Assembly (NCBI RefSeq): GCF_046592965.1
Contig: NZ_JBISBV010000006.1
Coordinates: 62,001-126,000, forward strand
Reading direction: 5' to 3'
Source of the DNA: Marivita sp046592965
GTDB taxonomy: Bacteria; Pseudomonadota; Alphaproteobacteria; Rhodobacterales; Rhodobacteraceae
DNA: 64,000 nucleotides
Each line of letters begins with the position of its first letter. The first letter of the stretch is position 1. A program made the position numbers and the translations under genes. Below the pieces are notes generated by a model that made no database searches, was not told where the DNA came from, and saw nothing but the letters and a program-made list of their open reading frames with translations. Positions 32,797-41,585 of this stretch are shown piece by piece.

Positions 32797-33609
32797 ATGG
32801 CGGTTGGCATATTCGACAGCGGTTTGGGCGGTTTGACCGTTCTGGACGCCGTCTCCAAAAGGCTTCCCGAGGTGCCGTTCGTGTATCTGGGCGATAACCG
32901 GAACGCCCCTTACGGCGTTCGCGATGCGGATGATGTCTACAATCTGACCTGCGCGGCGACGGAACGGCTGTGGGATGCAGGGTGCGATCTTGTCATCCTT
33001 GCCTGCAACACAGCATCCGCAGCCGCACTTCGGCGCATGCAGGAGAATTGGATTCCGCGCGACAAGCGGGTGTTGGGTGTTTTCGTACCTCTGATCGAAG
33101 CATTGACGGAGCGGCAATGGGGCGACAATTCCCCCCCGCGCGAGGTGGCGGTACAGCATGTGGCGCTGTTTGCGACGCCCGCGACCGTTCGCAGCCGCGC
33201 GTTCCAGCGCGAACTGGCGTTTCGCGCGATTGGTGTCGACGTAGAAGCGCAGGCCTGTGGCGGTCTGGTCGATGCGATCGAGGATGGCGACATGATCCTT
33301 GCCGAAGCGCTGGTGCGCAGCCATGTCGATGCGCTCAAGCGAAAGATGCCGCAACCGGAGGCGGCGATCCTTGGATGCACCCATTACCCCTTGGTGCAGG
33401 ATGCCTTTCAGGACGCGTTGGGCCCGGAAGTTGCGGTCTATTCGCAGGCCGATCTGGTAGCCGCGTCCTTGGCGGATTATCTTGAACGGCATCCGTCGAT
33501 GTTCGGGCCGGGCGAAGAGGCCAAGTTCCTGACGACCGGCGACCCAAGGCGCGTGTCCGATCACGCCACTCAATTCTTGCGCCGCAAGATCACGTTTCAG
33601 TCGGTTTGA
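32797..33609 (+). CDS. murI: Glutamate racemase
   Basis: A 270-residue cofactor-independent racemase supplying D-glutamate for peptidoglycan. The N-terminal motif is GIFDSGLGGLTVLDA. The catalytic cysteines are Cys70 (LACNTASAAAL) and Cys194 (LGCTHYPL). The ATG at 32797 gives the family's usual N-terminus and has GGGGAA upstream. An in-frame ATG at 32743 would add 18 residues. Confidence 0.93.
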   Translation: MAVGIFDSGLGGLTVLDAVSKRLPEVPFVYLGDNRNAPYGVRDADDVYNLTCAATERLWDAGCDLVILACNTASAAALRRMQENWIPRDKRVLGVFVPLIEALTERQWGDNSPPREVAVQHVALFATPATVRSRAFQRELAFRAIGVDVEAQACGGLVDAIEDGDMILAEALVRSHVDALKRKMPQPEAAILGCTHYPLVQDAFQDALGPEVAVYSQADLVAASLADYLERHPSMFGPGEEAKFLTTGDPRRVSDHATQFLRRKITFQSV

Positions 33610-33653
33610 GCGGTCTGCCCCGCGTCTGGAACCAGTCACAGAGGGACAAAGTG

Positions 33654-34682
33654 ATGCCTTTCAAAATCGCCATTATCGGTGCCAGCGGATACACCGGAGC
33701 CGAGCTGTTGCGCCTGATCGCAACCCATCCCGACATGGAAATCGCAGCACTTGCCGCAAATTCCAAAGCCGGTCAGAGCATTGCCGAGGTCTTTCCTCAT
33801 CTGCGCCATCTCGATCTGCCGCAGTTGGTCACATGGGAAGAAATCGACTTTACCAACATTGATCTTTGCTTCTGCGCGCTGCCACACAAGACCAGTCAGG
33901 ACGTGATCGGGCGCTTGCCCAAGACATTGAAGATCGTCGATCTTTCGGCAGATTTCCGACTTCGCGATCCGGCGGCCTATGAGCAATGGTACGGCAACAC
34001 CCACGCAGCACCCGACATGCAGGCCGAGGCCGTTTACGGCCTGACGGAGTTCTACCGTGATGCGATTGCGAAGGCGCGGCTGGTGGCTGGCACAGGGTGC
34101 AATGCGGCAACGGGGCAATATGTGCTGCGCCCTCTGATCACCGATCGGGTCATCGGATTGAGCGACATCATACTCGATCTCAAATGCGCGGTCTCCGGTG
34201 CGGGGCGGTCCTTGAAGGAGAACCTCTTGCACGCCGAATTGTCCGAAGGAGCGAACGCCTATTCTGTCGGCGGCACGCACCGCCATCTTGGCGAATTCGA
34301 TCAGGAATTTTCAGAGCTGGCCGGCGAACCGGTTCGGGTGCAGTTCACACCGCATCTGATCCCGGCAAACCGCGGCATCCTGGCGACGTGCTATGTGAGC
34401 GGCGACGCGCGCGAGATCTATCGCTCGTTGGCTGACGCCTATGCGGACGAGACGTTTATCGAGGTCCTGCCGTTCGGCGAGACGCCGTCGACCCATCATG
34501 TGCGCGGCTCGAATTTTTGCCATATCGGCGTGACCGGCGACCGCATTGAGGGACGGGCCATTGTCATCGCGGCATTGGATAATCTGACCAAGGGATCGTC
34601 GGGGCAGGCTCTGCAAAACGCCAACTTGATGCTGGGACTTGATGAAAGCACCGGTCTGATGCTCGCGCCCTGTTTTCCGTAG
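33654..34682 (+). CDS. argC: N-acetyl-gamma-glutamyl-phosphate reductase
   Basis: A 342-residue NADPH-dependent reductase of arginine synthesis. The nucleotide-binding motif IIGASGYTGAELLRL is at residues 8-22. Cys149 in AGTGCNAATGQ is the acyl-binding nucleophile. RHLGEFDQE and HLIPANRGI are family segments. GAGGG precedes the ATG. It lies 44 bp after murI on the same strand. Confidence 0.95.
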   Translation: MPFKIAIIGASGYTGAELLRLIATHPDMEIAALAANSKAGQSIAEVFPHLRHLDLPQLVTWEEIDFTNIDLCFCALPHKTSQDVIGRLPKTLKIVDLSADFRLRDPAAYEQWYGNTHAAPDMQAEAVYGLTEFYRDAIAKARLVAGTGCNAATGQYVLRPLITDRVIGLSDIILDLKCAVSGAGRSLKENLLHAELSEGANAYSVGGTHRHLGEFDQEFSELAGEPVRVQFTPHLIPANRGILATCYVSGDAREIYRSLADAYADETFIEVLPFGETPSTHHVRGSNFCHIGVTGDRIEGRAIVIAALDNLTKGSSGQALQNANLMLGLDESTGLMLAPCFP

Positions 34683-34733
34683 GATTGATCTTGCGACATC
34701 GGAGAGACGGGACGAATCCACGAAAACCGCCTG

Positions 34734-34751
34734 AAATGCCCTGCGGCATTT
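34734..34751. other. Small perfect hairpin between argC and ccmE
   Basis: Arms AAATGCC and GGCATTT with a CTGC loop, about 52 bp after argC. No T run follows. It may be a processing or weak termination site. Confidence 0.35.
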
Positions 34752-34819
34752 GATCTGGCGCAGTGTTCATTGCGGCGAACTGTGTTTATATTCGCTATCT
34801 ATTGCAAAGTGAGGGTGCC

Positions 34820-35275
34820 ATGTCGCTGAAATCGCTTAAAAAGCAAAGACGGATACAGGTCATCGCCTTGGCGACGGTCGCTTTGGTGTTGTCGACGGCT
34901 CTGATCGGCTACGGAATGCGCGACGGAATCAACTTTTTCCGCTCGCCCAGCGAGGTCGCGGCGGAACCGCCAGCACCGAACGAAACGTTCCGTATCGGCG
35001 GTTTGGTCGAGGATGGCTCGATTGTGCGCGGTCAGGGGTCGACTGTGTCCTTCATCGTCACAGATGGCGGCGCGGCGGTTCCTGTGACCTATAGCGGGGT
35101 CTTGCCCGACCTGTTTTCCGAAAATCAGGGCATGGTCGGGACCGGACGTTTGGTGAACGGCGTGTTCGAGGCGACGGAAATCCTGGCCAAGCACGACGAG
35201 GAATATATGCCGACCGAAGTGGTGGATGCGCTGAAAGAGCAGGGCGTTTACCAGGAACCGAACGCCGGAAGCTGA
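34820..35275 (+). CDS. ccmE: Cytochrome c maturation protein CcmE (heme chaperone)
   Basis: A 151-residue periplasmic heme chaperone. One N-terminal membrane anchor (VIALATVALVLSTALIGY, about 14-31) is followed by an OB-fold domain and the heme-binding motif KHDEEY, with His125 (covalent heme) and Tyr129. It hands heme to CcmF, whose gene lies 13 kb away in this window. The ATG at 34820 has GAGGG upstream. Confidence 0.94.
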   Translation: MSLKSLKKQRRIQVIALATVALVLSTALIGYGMRDGINFFRSPSEVAAEPPAPNETFRIGGLVEDGSIVRGQGSTVSFIVTDGGAAVPVTYSGVLPDLFSENQGMVGTGRLVNGVFEATEILAKHDEEYMPTEVVDALKEQGVYQEPNAGS

Positions 35276-35325
35276 CGACTGGCGGGAACGACCGCCGCCC
35301 GTCCAGAATTCTTCTCATCAAAAAT

Positions 35326-35353
35326 AATCAAAAACCGGGCGCGGAGCGCCCGG
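35326..35353 (-). terminator. Rho-independent terminator of eno
   Basis: Arms CCGGGCGC and GCGCCCGG with a 3-base loop. On the minus strand it is followed by TTTTTGATTATTTTT. It may also slow plus-strand transcription from ccmE. Confidence 0.85.
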
Positions 35354-35374
35354 CCTTTCGGACCTATCCGGCTC

Positions 35375-36652
35375 TTACGCTTTCAGGATCGACCGTCCGG
35401 CGTATTGCGCGGTCTCTGCAAGCATTTCCTCGATCCGGATCAACTGGTTGTACTTTGCCAACCGGTCCGAGCGGGCCAGCGAGCCGGTTTTGATCTGTCC
35501 ACAATTGGTGGCCACGGCCAGATCGGCGATGGTCGCGTCTTCCGTCTCGCCCGAACGATGGCTCATCACGTTGGTATAGCCGGCGCGGTGGGCCATCTCG
35601 ACCGCTGTCAGGGTTTCGGTCAGGGTGCCGATCTGGTTGACCTTGACCAGCATGGAATTGGCGCAGCCCTGTGCGATGCCGTCTGCCAGACGCGCGGGGT
35701 TCGTGACGAAAAGATCGTCGCCAACCAGTTGCACAGTGTCGCCTAGAACGTTGGTGAGGGTGGCCCAGCCATCCCAGTCATCTTCGGACATGCCATCTTC
35801 GATCGACAGGATCGGGTAATCGTTCACCAGCGCCTGAAGATAAGCGACATTTTCATCCGAGCTGAGTGTCTTGCCTTCACCGGAGAATACGTATTTGCCG
35901 TCCTTGTAGTATTCGGTCGCGGCACAATCGAGGGCGAGGTAGATGTCGTCGCCGGGGGTGTATCCGGCTTTCTCGATGGATTTCAGAATGAAATCGAGCG
36001 CGTCGCGGGTTGACGACAGGTTTGGCGCAAATCCGCCCTCGTCACCGATACCGGTCGACAGACCGGCGTTGGACAGCTCTTTCTTCAGCGTGTGAAAAAC
36101 CTCGGACCCCATGCGCACCGCATCGCGGATGTTGTCGGCCGCGACCGGCATGATCATGAATTCCTGAATGTCGATCGGATTGTCGGCATGTTCGCCGCCA
36201 TTGATGATGTTCATCATCGGCACCGGCAGTATCCGCGCCGATGTGCCGCCGACATAGCGATACAGAGGCTGGGCCGAGAAATCCGCAGCGGCCTTTGCGG
36301 CCGCGAGGCTGACGCCGAGGATCGCGTTGGCGCCAAGGCGGCTCTTGTTGTCGGTGCCGTCCAGTTCGATCATCGCCATGTCGATGCCGACCTGTTCGGT
36401 CGCGTCCATTCCGACAATTTCCTCCGCGATCTCGCCGTTGACGGATGCGACCGCCTCCAGAACGCCCTTGCCCATGTACCGGCTTTTGTCGCCATCGCGC
36501 TTTTCGACGGCTTCGTAGGCTCCGGTGGATGCACCCGACGGAACGGCGGCGCGCCCGATGGTGCCGTCTTCGAGCATGACATCAACTTCGACGGTGGGGT
36601 TGCCCCGGCTGTCGAGGATTTCGCGGGCGTAGATGTCGATGATGGTGCTCAT
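35375..36652 (-). CDS. eno: Enolase
   Basis: A 425-residue enzyme interconverting 2-phosphoglycerate and phosphoenolpyruvate. Signatures are AREILDSRGNPTVEVDV at residue 9 onward, PSGASTGAYEA, SIEDGMSEDDW (metal and catalytic region), LLVKVNQIGTLTET-type LVKVNQIG with the catalytic Lys, and SHRSGETED. The start at 36652 matches the family N-terminus MSTIIDI. A CceR-like palindrome lies about 70 bp upstream. Confidence 0.97.
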   Translation of the reverse strand: MSTIIDIYAREILDSRGNPTVEVDVMLEDGTIGRAAVPSGASTGAYEAVEKRDGDKSRYMGKGVLEAVASVNGEIAEEIVGMDATEQVGIDMAMIELDGTDNKSRLGANAILGVSLAAAKAAADFSAQPLYRYVGGTSARILPVPMMNIINGGEHADNPIDIQEFMIMPVAADNIRDAVRMGSEVFHTLKKELSNAGLSTGIGDEGGFAPNLSSTRDALDFILKSIEKAGYTPGDDIYLALDCAATEYYKDGKYVFSGEGKTLSSDENVAYLQALVNDYPILSIEDGMSEDDWDGWATLTNVLGDTVQLVGDDLFVTNPARLADGIAQGCANSMLVKVNQIGTLTETLTAVEMAHRAGYTNVMSHRSGETEDATIADLAVATNCGQIKTGSLARSDRLAKYNQLIRIEEMLAETAQYAGRSILKA

Positions 36653-36720
36653 GTCGGGCGTCCTGAGTTTGAGAGGGTTATGGGCGGTATAGCAGGGAAG
36701 GGCGTAAAGTAAACTAGCAA

Positions 36721-36734
36721 TGATAGCGCTAACA
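36721..36734. promoter_or_regulatory. CceR-like LacI-family operator upstream of eno
   Basis: TGATAGCGCTAACA differs at one base from TGTTAGCGCTAACA, the palindrome associated with the Rhodobacter LacI-type regulator CceR. The same site occurs upstream of zwf. Confidence 0.6.
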
Positions 36735-36853
36735 CGGCATTTGCAGTCCCGTAAAAGCCGGAGTTGACGACGAGCGCACCGGATCAAAGGGTTGAGTGGT
36801 CGATCTCCTCGCCGAGGGCGAGACCGATGCAAGGCCAGAGAGACCGTGCCAGC

Positions 36854-37264
36854 CTATTTCCTGATCTTCACGCCGTAGAGTTCGAGCCGGTGGCCCTTGA
36901 GTTTGTAACCAAGCTTGGCGGCGATCTTTTCCTGCAATGCCTCGATCTCTGGATCGACGAATTCGATCACTTTACCGGTTTGCAGATCAATCAGATGATC
37001 GTGATGGTCGCGTTCCGCATCTTCGTACCGCGCGCGCCCATCGCCGAAATCGACCTTCTCCAAAATCCCGGCTTCCTCGAAAAGCTTGACCGTCCGGTAC
37101 ACCGTGGCGAGCGAGATGTTGGGATCAAGCCCCGAGGCGCGGGCGTATAGCTCTTCGACATGGGGGTGATCGGCCGAGTTTTGCAGCACCTGCGCAATGG
37201 TCCGGCGTTGCTCGGTCAGGCGCAAGCCGTTGGCTTCGCAGCGCGAGATGATGGTGTCGGACAT
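36854..37264 (-). CDS. Fur/Mur-family metalloregulator
   Basis: A 136-residue regulator. The N-terminal winged helix (RRTIAQVLQNSADHPHVEEL...VYRTVKLFEEAG) is followed by the metal-binding stretch RDHHDHLIDL and a dimerisation domain. No CxxC structural zinc motif is present. In alphaproteobacteria many Fur homologues sense manganese (Mur), so iron versus manganese cannot be settled from sequence. It lies upstream of eno on the same strand, separated by about 200 bp that hold the eno promoter. Confidence 0.88.
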   Translation of the reverse strand: MSDTIISRCEANGLRLTEQRRTIAQVLQNSADHPHVEELYARASGLDPNISLATVYRTVKLFEEAGILEKVDFGDGRARYEDAERDHHDHLIDLQTGKVIEFVDPEIEALQEKIAAKLGYKLKGHRLELYGVKIRK

Positions 37265-37340
37265 CGCCGGGGCCTCTTGTCGTCGTGTGGCGGGGTTTAG
37301 CCAAAAGTGGGCGTCATGACCATAAGGGAGGGTCGAAAAA

Positions 37341-38186
37341 TTACGCCACGCGGCGCAGGTGCCAAAGGTAGATCATCAAACTGCCGATGACGATCGCGCC
37401 GCCGGTCAACATCCGGCTTGTCGGCGCCTCGTCGATCACCAGCCAGACCCAGACGGGGCCAAGCACCGTTTCGAGCAACAGAAACAGGCTGACGTTCACC
37501 GATGCTGTATGCCGCGAGGCTTCTGACATGAGGTAAAACGACACCGGGACGACAAACAGGCTGGCGGTGGCGATCGCCCAGAGATTGCCCTCGACCAGCG
37601 CATTCGGTCCGGAGAGCAGCAATGCGCCGATGCCGGCCAAAAGAGCACCAAACCCGACAGCGCCCAGGAGCGGCATCTGCGGATTGTGGCGCAACAGGGT
37701 AAAGCTGAGTGACAGGCTGAATGCGACGCCAAGCCCAGCAACCACACCCAACACGGCGTTGGGGTTCAGCGCGATATCACCTTTGCCCGACACGGCGATG
37801 AGAATGCCGGTCCCGACGCAGGCAATGGCGATCCAGGTCGCCGGGTTGGTGGGTTCGCGATAGAGAACCCATGACCACAAAGCCGCGCAGATCGGCACCG
37901 TTGCCACCGCAATCAGCACGGCGGCGACCGGAGCAAGGTAGATCGCGGTGGCAAACAGTGCAGCGTTTGCGGATTGCGCAAGGATCAGCGCGACGCCCGT
38001 CCCCGAGGCAAGACGCGGCATCTGGCGTGCCTGCCCGGTGAACAGCGCGGCGATCAGGAACAAAATGCCCATCGACAGCCCGCGCCACGCGACCATGGGT
38101 GCTGCGGTCATCTCGGACAGGCGTATGAGAAGGGCATCCGGCGTGAGGATCATCACGCCGGCAAATGCCAGCAGCAGACCTTTCAT
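37341..38186 (-). CDS. DMT-superfamily (EamA) transporter
   Basis: A 281-residue membrane protein with about ten hydrophobic helices in two EamA-like halves (for example MVAWRGLSMGILFLIAALF in the first and NVSLFLLLETVLGPVWVWL in the second). The family exports metabolites or amino acids, but the substrate cannot be predicted. It is followed by fur after a 76-bp gap and preceded by the DUF533 gene 9 bp away, suggesting co-transcription with the latter. Confidence 0.88.
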   Translation of the reverse strand: MKGLLLAFAGVMILTPDALLIRLSEMTAAPMVAWRGLSMGILFLIAALFTGQARQMPRLASGTGVALILAQSANAALFATAIYLAPVAAVLIAVATVPICAALWSWVLYREPTNPATWIAIACVGTGILIAVSGKGDIALNPNAVLGVVAGLGVAFSLSLSFTLLRHNPQMPLLGAVGFGALLAGIGALLLSGPNALVEGNLWAIATASLFVVPVSFYLMSEASRHTASVNVSLFLLLETVLGPVWVWLVIDEAPTSRMLTGGAIVIGSLMIYLWHLRRVA

Positions 38187-38195
38187 TCAGTGGCG

Positions 38196-38978
38196 TCAGC
38201 TGTAAAGCGGCGTCACGCCCATCTGCATGTGCAACGTGTTGACGGTCGGCTGATCAAGCTCCATCCCGCGCGCCAATGCGTCGAGATATTGCGCTTCGGC
38301 TTGGGAATCGAGACGGATCGTCATCAGCGAGGATGAATAGACCTGCGCGCGCAGATGCGCCGGTGTATCCTTGGCCAGTGCATCGACATCGACGGGCGCT
38401 TCGAGTTGTTCCTGCACGAAGGCAATGTCTTCTGCATCGGCATCGTCGCCCACGGTTTCGAGGATCTTGGCGCGCTCGGCTGCGTCGATGCCGCCATCGG
38501 ATTTTGCCGCCTGGATCATCGCCCGCAACATCAGGGCGGCCGCTTCCTCTGCCTCGGGCGTTGCAACGCCGGACTTGGCGAACTGATCCATCAGACCACC
38601 CATGTTCTTGCCGCCCATTGACGCCATTCCGCCTGCCGCCGCGAGGATTCCGGCGAGTCCCGGACCGCCCGAGTTGCTGTCCATCGAGGACAGCAGACCA
38701 CCCTTGTCACCCGCAGTTTTCGCGCTTCCCGCGCCCATGAGGGATGACAGATCGAGGCCACCCGATTGCAGTTTCTCCATGATGGTCGCCAACGGGTTTT
38801 CGCCGCGATTTCCCATCAATTGACCCATCTGGGCCTGCATGTTGGACATCGGGTTGTCGCCCTTGATCTGGGCGCCGCCCATCATGCCGCCAAGGCCCTT
38901 GCCACCCGAGAAATGATCCACGCCGCGCGCGGTTGCGTATCCGATGGCCACCTTGGCCAGTGTTCCCATGAGGCTCAT
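38196..38978 (-). CDS. DUF533 / TerB-like protein
   Basis: A 260-residue protein. The N-terminal half is Gly/Met/Ser-rich and low-complexity (GGKGLGGMMGG, MASMGGKNMGGLMDQ). The C-terminal half (about 140-260) is a helical TerB/DUF533 domain with MIQAAKSDGGIDAAERAKI, an acidic motif that may bind metal. The function is unknown. The gene ends 9 bp before the DMT transporter start. Confidence 0.82.
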   Translation of the reverse strand: MSLMGTLAKVAIGYATARGVDHFSGGKGLGGMMGGAQIKGDNPMSNMQAQMGQLMGNRGENPLATIMEKLQSGGLDLSSLMGAGSAKTAGDKGGLLSSMDSNSGGPGLAGILAAAGGMASMGGKNMGGLMDQFAKSGVATPEAEEAAALMLRAMIQAAKSDGGIDAAERAKILETVGDDADAEDIAFVQEQLEAPVDVDALAKDTPAHLRAQVYSSSLMTIRLDSQAEAQYLDALARGMELDQPTVNTLHMQMGVTPLYS

Positions 38979-39071
38979 AGATCATCTCCGTGATATGTTT
39001 CACGTCCACGATGACAGATTCGAAGGTGTCTGGCGACAGGGCTGTTTTTTCGGCGGCTGCCGCGCCCGCGA

Positions 39072-40490
39072 TCAGGTGCCGCAGTATGTGGCTGCGACGA
39101 CTTCGTCGGGTTGCGGCGGTTGGCGCAGATCGGCGTAGGCGGGATCGTCGTCATAGGGATGCGCATATGCCGCAAGAAGATGGTGAAAGGCGCTGTCATC
39201 GCCGCGGGTGGCGGCGTCGATCATTGCCTCGATGCGGTGATTGCGCGGTATGAGTGCCGGATTGGCCGAGTGCATCACGCGCTCGGGGTCTGCCTCGGTC
39301 TCAAGGCGCGACTGCCACGTTTGCGCCCATGCGTCGAACTTTGCGGTGTCGGTGATGTGGTCGCTCGCAGTGCCGTCCGGCAGGCCGCGGAACGTGTTGG
39401 TGAAATCCGCCTCACTCTCTTGCATCAAGCCAAGGAGCTCGGTGATCAGCGTCGCGTCTTCCGGCTTTGGGTCGGTCAGGCCGATCTTCGCGCCAAAACG
39501 GCTCAGCCACTGCGCGCGGATCATCTCCGGCATGGCATGGATCTGCGCGGTGAACGGTTCGACCGCCGCTTCGGGGTCGGGCATCAGCGGCAAGAGCGCG
39601 GTTGCCAGTTGTGCCATGTTCCAGACGATGATGTCGGCCTGCGCGGCATAGCTGTAGCGGCCATAGCGGTCGATGGATGAATACACGGTCTCGGGGTGAT
39701 AGGCGTCCATGAAGGCGCAGGGGCCATAGTCGATGGTTTCGCCGGAAATCGCGCAATTGTCGGTGTTCATGACGCCGTGGATAAAGCCGAGCGCGAGCCA
39801 ATGCGCGACCAATGCCGCCTGTTTGCGCATCACGGCATCAAGAAACAGAGCGGGGTCGGTCGCGTCCGGATAATGCCGTGCCACCGCGTATTCAAACAGC
39901 GTTTGCAGGCCGCGCGTGTCACCTCGGGCGGCGAAGGCCTGAAACGTGCCGACACGCAGATGGCTTTGCGCCACGCGGGTCAACACCGCACCCGGCAAAG
40001 GCCGGTCGCGAATGACCTGTTCGCCGGTGCGAACGGCGGCCAGCGCGCGGGTGGTGGGCACGCCGAGGGTGTGCATGGCCTCGCTGAGGACGTATTCCCG
40101 CAGCACCGGCCCAAGCCAGGCGCGCCCGTCGCCCATACGCGAGAACGGCGTACGCCCCGCACCTTTGAGTTGGATGTCACGGCGGACGCCATCCGTACCG
40201 ATGGTCTCGCCCAACAGTACGGCCCGGCCATCGCCAAGCTGGGGGCTGTACTGACCGAACTGGTGTCCGGCATAAAGCTGCGCCAGCGGAGCTGCGCCAT
40301 CCGGAATGGCATTGCCTGCAAAGACAGCCGCCAGATCGGGATCGTCCAGCCCCTCGATCCCCAACTCGCTGGCAAGCGGCAGGTTGATCGCAATCAGGCT
40401 GGGCGCCTTTACCGGCGTCGGAGCGACCCGCGCGAAGAACGCATCGGGCAGGGTGACGTAGGTGTTGTCGAAGGGAATGTGCAAGGTCAT
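39072..40490 (-). CDS. selO: Protein adenylyltransferase SelO
   Basis: A 472-residue pseudokinase of the SelO/YdiU family that transfers AMP to protein Ser/Thr/Tyr. Family segments are LYAGHQFGQYSPQLGDGRA, IQLKGAGRTPFSRMGDGRA and HGVMNTDNCAISGETIDYG. The protein ends in TYCGT, and this conserved Cys (codon TGC, not TGA) corresponds to the selenocysteine of eukaryotic SelO. The start at 40490 begins the conserved N-terminus MTLHIPFDNTY. Confidence 0.94.
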   Translation of the reverse strand: MTLHIPFDNTYVTLPDAFFARVAPTPVKAPSLIAINLPLASELGIEGLDDPDLAAVFAGNAIPDGAAPLAQLYAGHQFGQYSPQLGDGRAVLLGETIGTDGVRRDIQLKGAGRTPFSRMGDGRAWLGPVLREYVLSEAMHTLGVPTTRALAAVRTGEQVIRDRPLPGAVLTRVAQSHLRVGTFQAFAARGDTRGLQTLFEYAVARHYPDATDPALFLDAVMRKQAALVAHWLALGFIHGVMNTDNCAISGETIDYGPCAFMDAYHPETVYSSIDRYGRYSYAAQADIIVWNMAQLATALLPLMPDPEAAVEPFTAQIHAMPEMIRAQWLSRFGAKIGLTDPKPEDATLITELLGLMQESEADFTNTFRGLPDGTASDHITDTAKFDAWAQTWQSRLETEADPERVMHSANPALIPRNHRIEAMIDAATRGDDSAFHHLLAAYAHPYDDDPAYADLRQPPQPDEVVAATYCGT

Positions 40491-40595
40491 GGGTGTTAGA
40501 TAGGGCGCTCGGGGTGAAATCGCCAGTCGCCGATTGTGCCTTGCCTTTGTCAGATGCGTCCTAGGATCAAAGGGACATTGAAAAGGAGAGTTACG

Positions 40596-41135
40596 ATGGC
40601 TGCTTCCAACCCTTACGGTATGCAACTCAAGGACCGTCCTGAATTTTCCTCAAAACCGAAACCGTTATGTATGCCACCCGACGCGACGGTGGATGACGCG
40701 GTGCAGGCGATGAGTGCGAAGAACTTCGGCTCTGTTGTTGTGGTCGACAAAGATGAGAAAGTCATCGGCATCGCCACAGAGCGCGACGTGATGAGAAAGC
40801 TGGTCGCCCAGGGCCGCGACGCAAAAACCACCAAGCTTTCCGAGATCATGACGGAAAATCCGCGCATGGCGCGCGACACCGATGATGTTGTGGATTGGCT
40901 GCGCATCATGTCGAACGAACGATTCCGCCGACTGCCGGTCGTTGACGGTGATGGCAGGATCAAGATGATCTTCACCCAGGGCGATTTCGTGAGCTACACA
41001 TGGCCCGATCTGATCTACCAAGCCAGAGAACTGGCCAAGGCGGGAATGGCGCGAAACTATCCGGTCTGGCTGATCGGTGGCGGCGTCATGGTGTATTCCA
41101 TCCTGATGGTCATTCTTGTGGCGACCATCCTCTAG
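40596..41135 (+). CDS. CBS-domain protein with C-terminal membrane anchor
   Basis: A 179-residue protein with two CBS motifs at about 28-80 and 92-145 (VDDAVQAMSAKNFGSVVVVD; FRRLPVVDGDGRI), which usually bind adenosine nucleotides. A single hydrophobic helix ends the chain (VWLIGGGVMVYSILMVILVA, about 155-175). The architecture suggests a membrane-tethered nucleotide sensor; the partner is unknown. AAGGAGAG precedes the ATG. Confidence 0.85.
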   Translation: MAASNPYGMQLKDRPEFSSKPKPLCMPPDATVDDAVQAMSAKNFGSVVVVDKDEKVIGIATERDVMRKLVAQGRDAKTTKLSEIMTENPRMARDTDDVVDWLRIMSNERFRRLPVVDGDGRIKMIFTQGDFVSYTWPDLIYQARELAKAGMARNYPVWLIGGGVMVYSILMVILVATIL

Positions 41136-41138
41136 CGC

Positions 41139-41585
41139 TCACAGCACCCGCGACATCAGCGTAAAGTCATCGCGGGCCTTGAACCGGGCGCGGGCGTAAA
41201 AGCGGTTCAGGGTGTCATCGTCGCGCCGCGCTTCAAGATGGAGCGCGCGAATGCCGCCCTCGCGCAGCGCCTTGGCAAGACCGTCGAGCGCTTCGCCGCC
41301 CATGCCGCGCTTGCGGACGGCGCTGCGGATGTAGAGTTCGTCAACCATTGCATCCATGCCGCCGAACTCGACCGACCAGCCGAACGACACCACGACATAC
41401 CCGACCGGCGCGCGGCGCGGGCCGATGAGCCATATCGCGCCATGTGGCGATCCCTCAAGAAGAGGAAGGATCGCGTCGCGTTGATGATCTGCGGTGGTTT
41501 CAAACCCTTCGTGCTCGTGGAATGCCGCGACCAGCGGCAGGAGCTTGGCCAGATCCTCGGCATTGGCGAGATGCAGCGATCTCAT
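41139..41585 (-). CDS. GNAT-family N-acetyltransferase
   Basis: A 148-residue acetyltransferase with the GNAT acetyl-CoA loop region AVRKRGMGGEALDGLA and a FGGMDAMVDELYI strand. The ATG overlaps the stop of the nucleoside hydrolase gene by 4 bases (ATGA), so the two are translated together. The substrate is unknown; the pairing suggests a nucleoside- or amine-related compound but this is weak. Confidence 0.85.
   Translation of the reverse strand: MRSLHLANAEDLAKLLPLVAAFHEHEGFETTADHQRDAILPLLEGSPHGAIWLIGPRRAPVGYVVVSFGWSVEFGGMDAMVDELYIRSAVRKRGMGGEALDGLAKALREGGIRALHLEARRDDDTLNRFYARARFKARDDFTLMSRVL

Noticed and set aside
39072..39074. In-frame selenocysteine at the SelO C-terminus
   Set aside because: The C-terminal residue is encoded by TGC (Cys) and the following TGA is the real stop after TYCGT.
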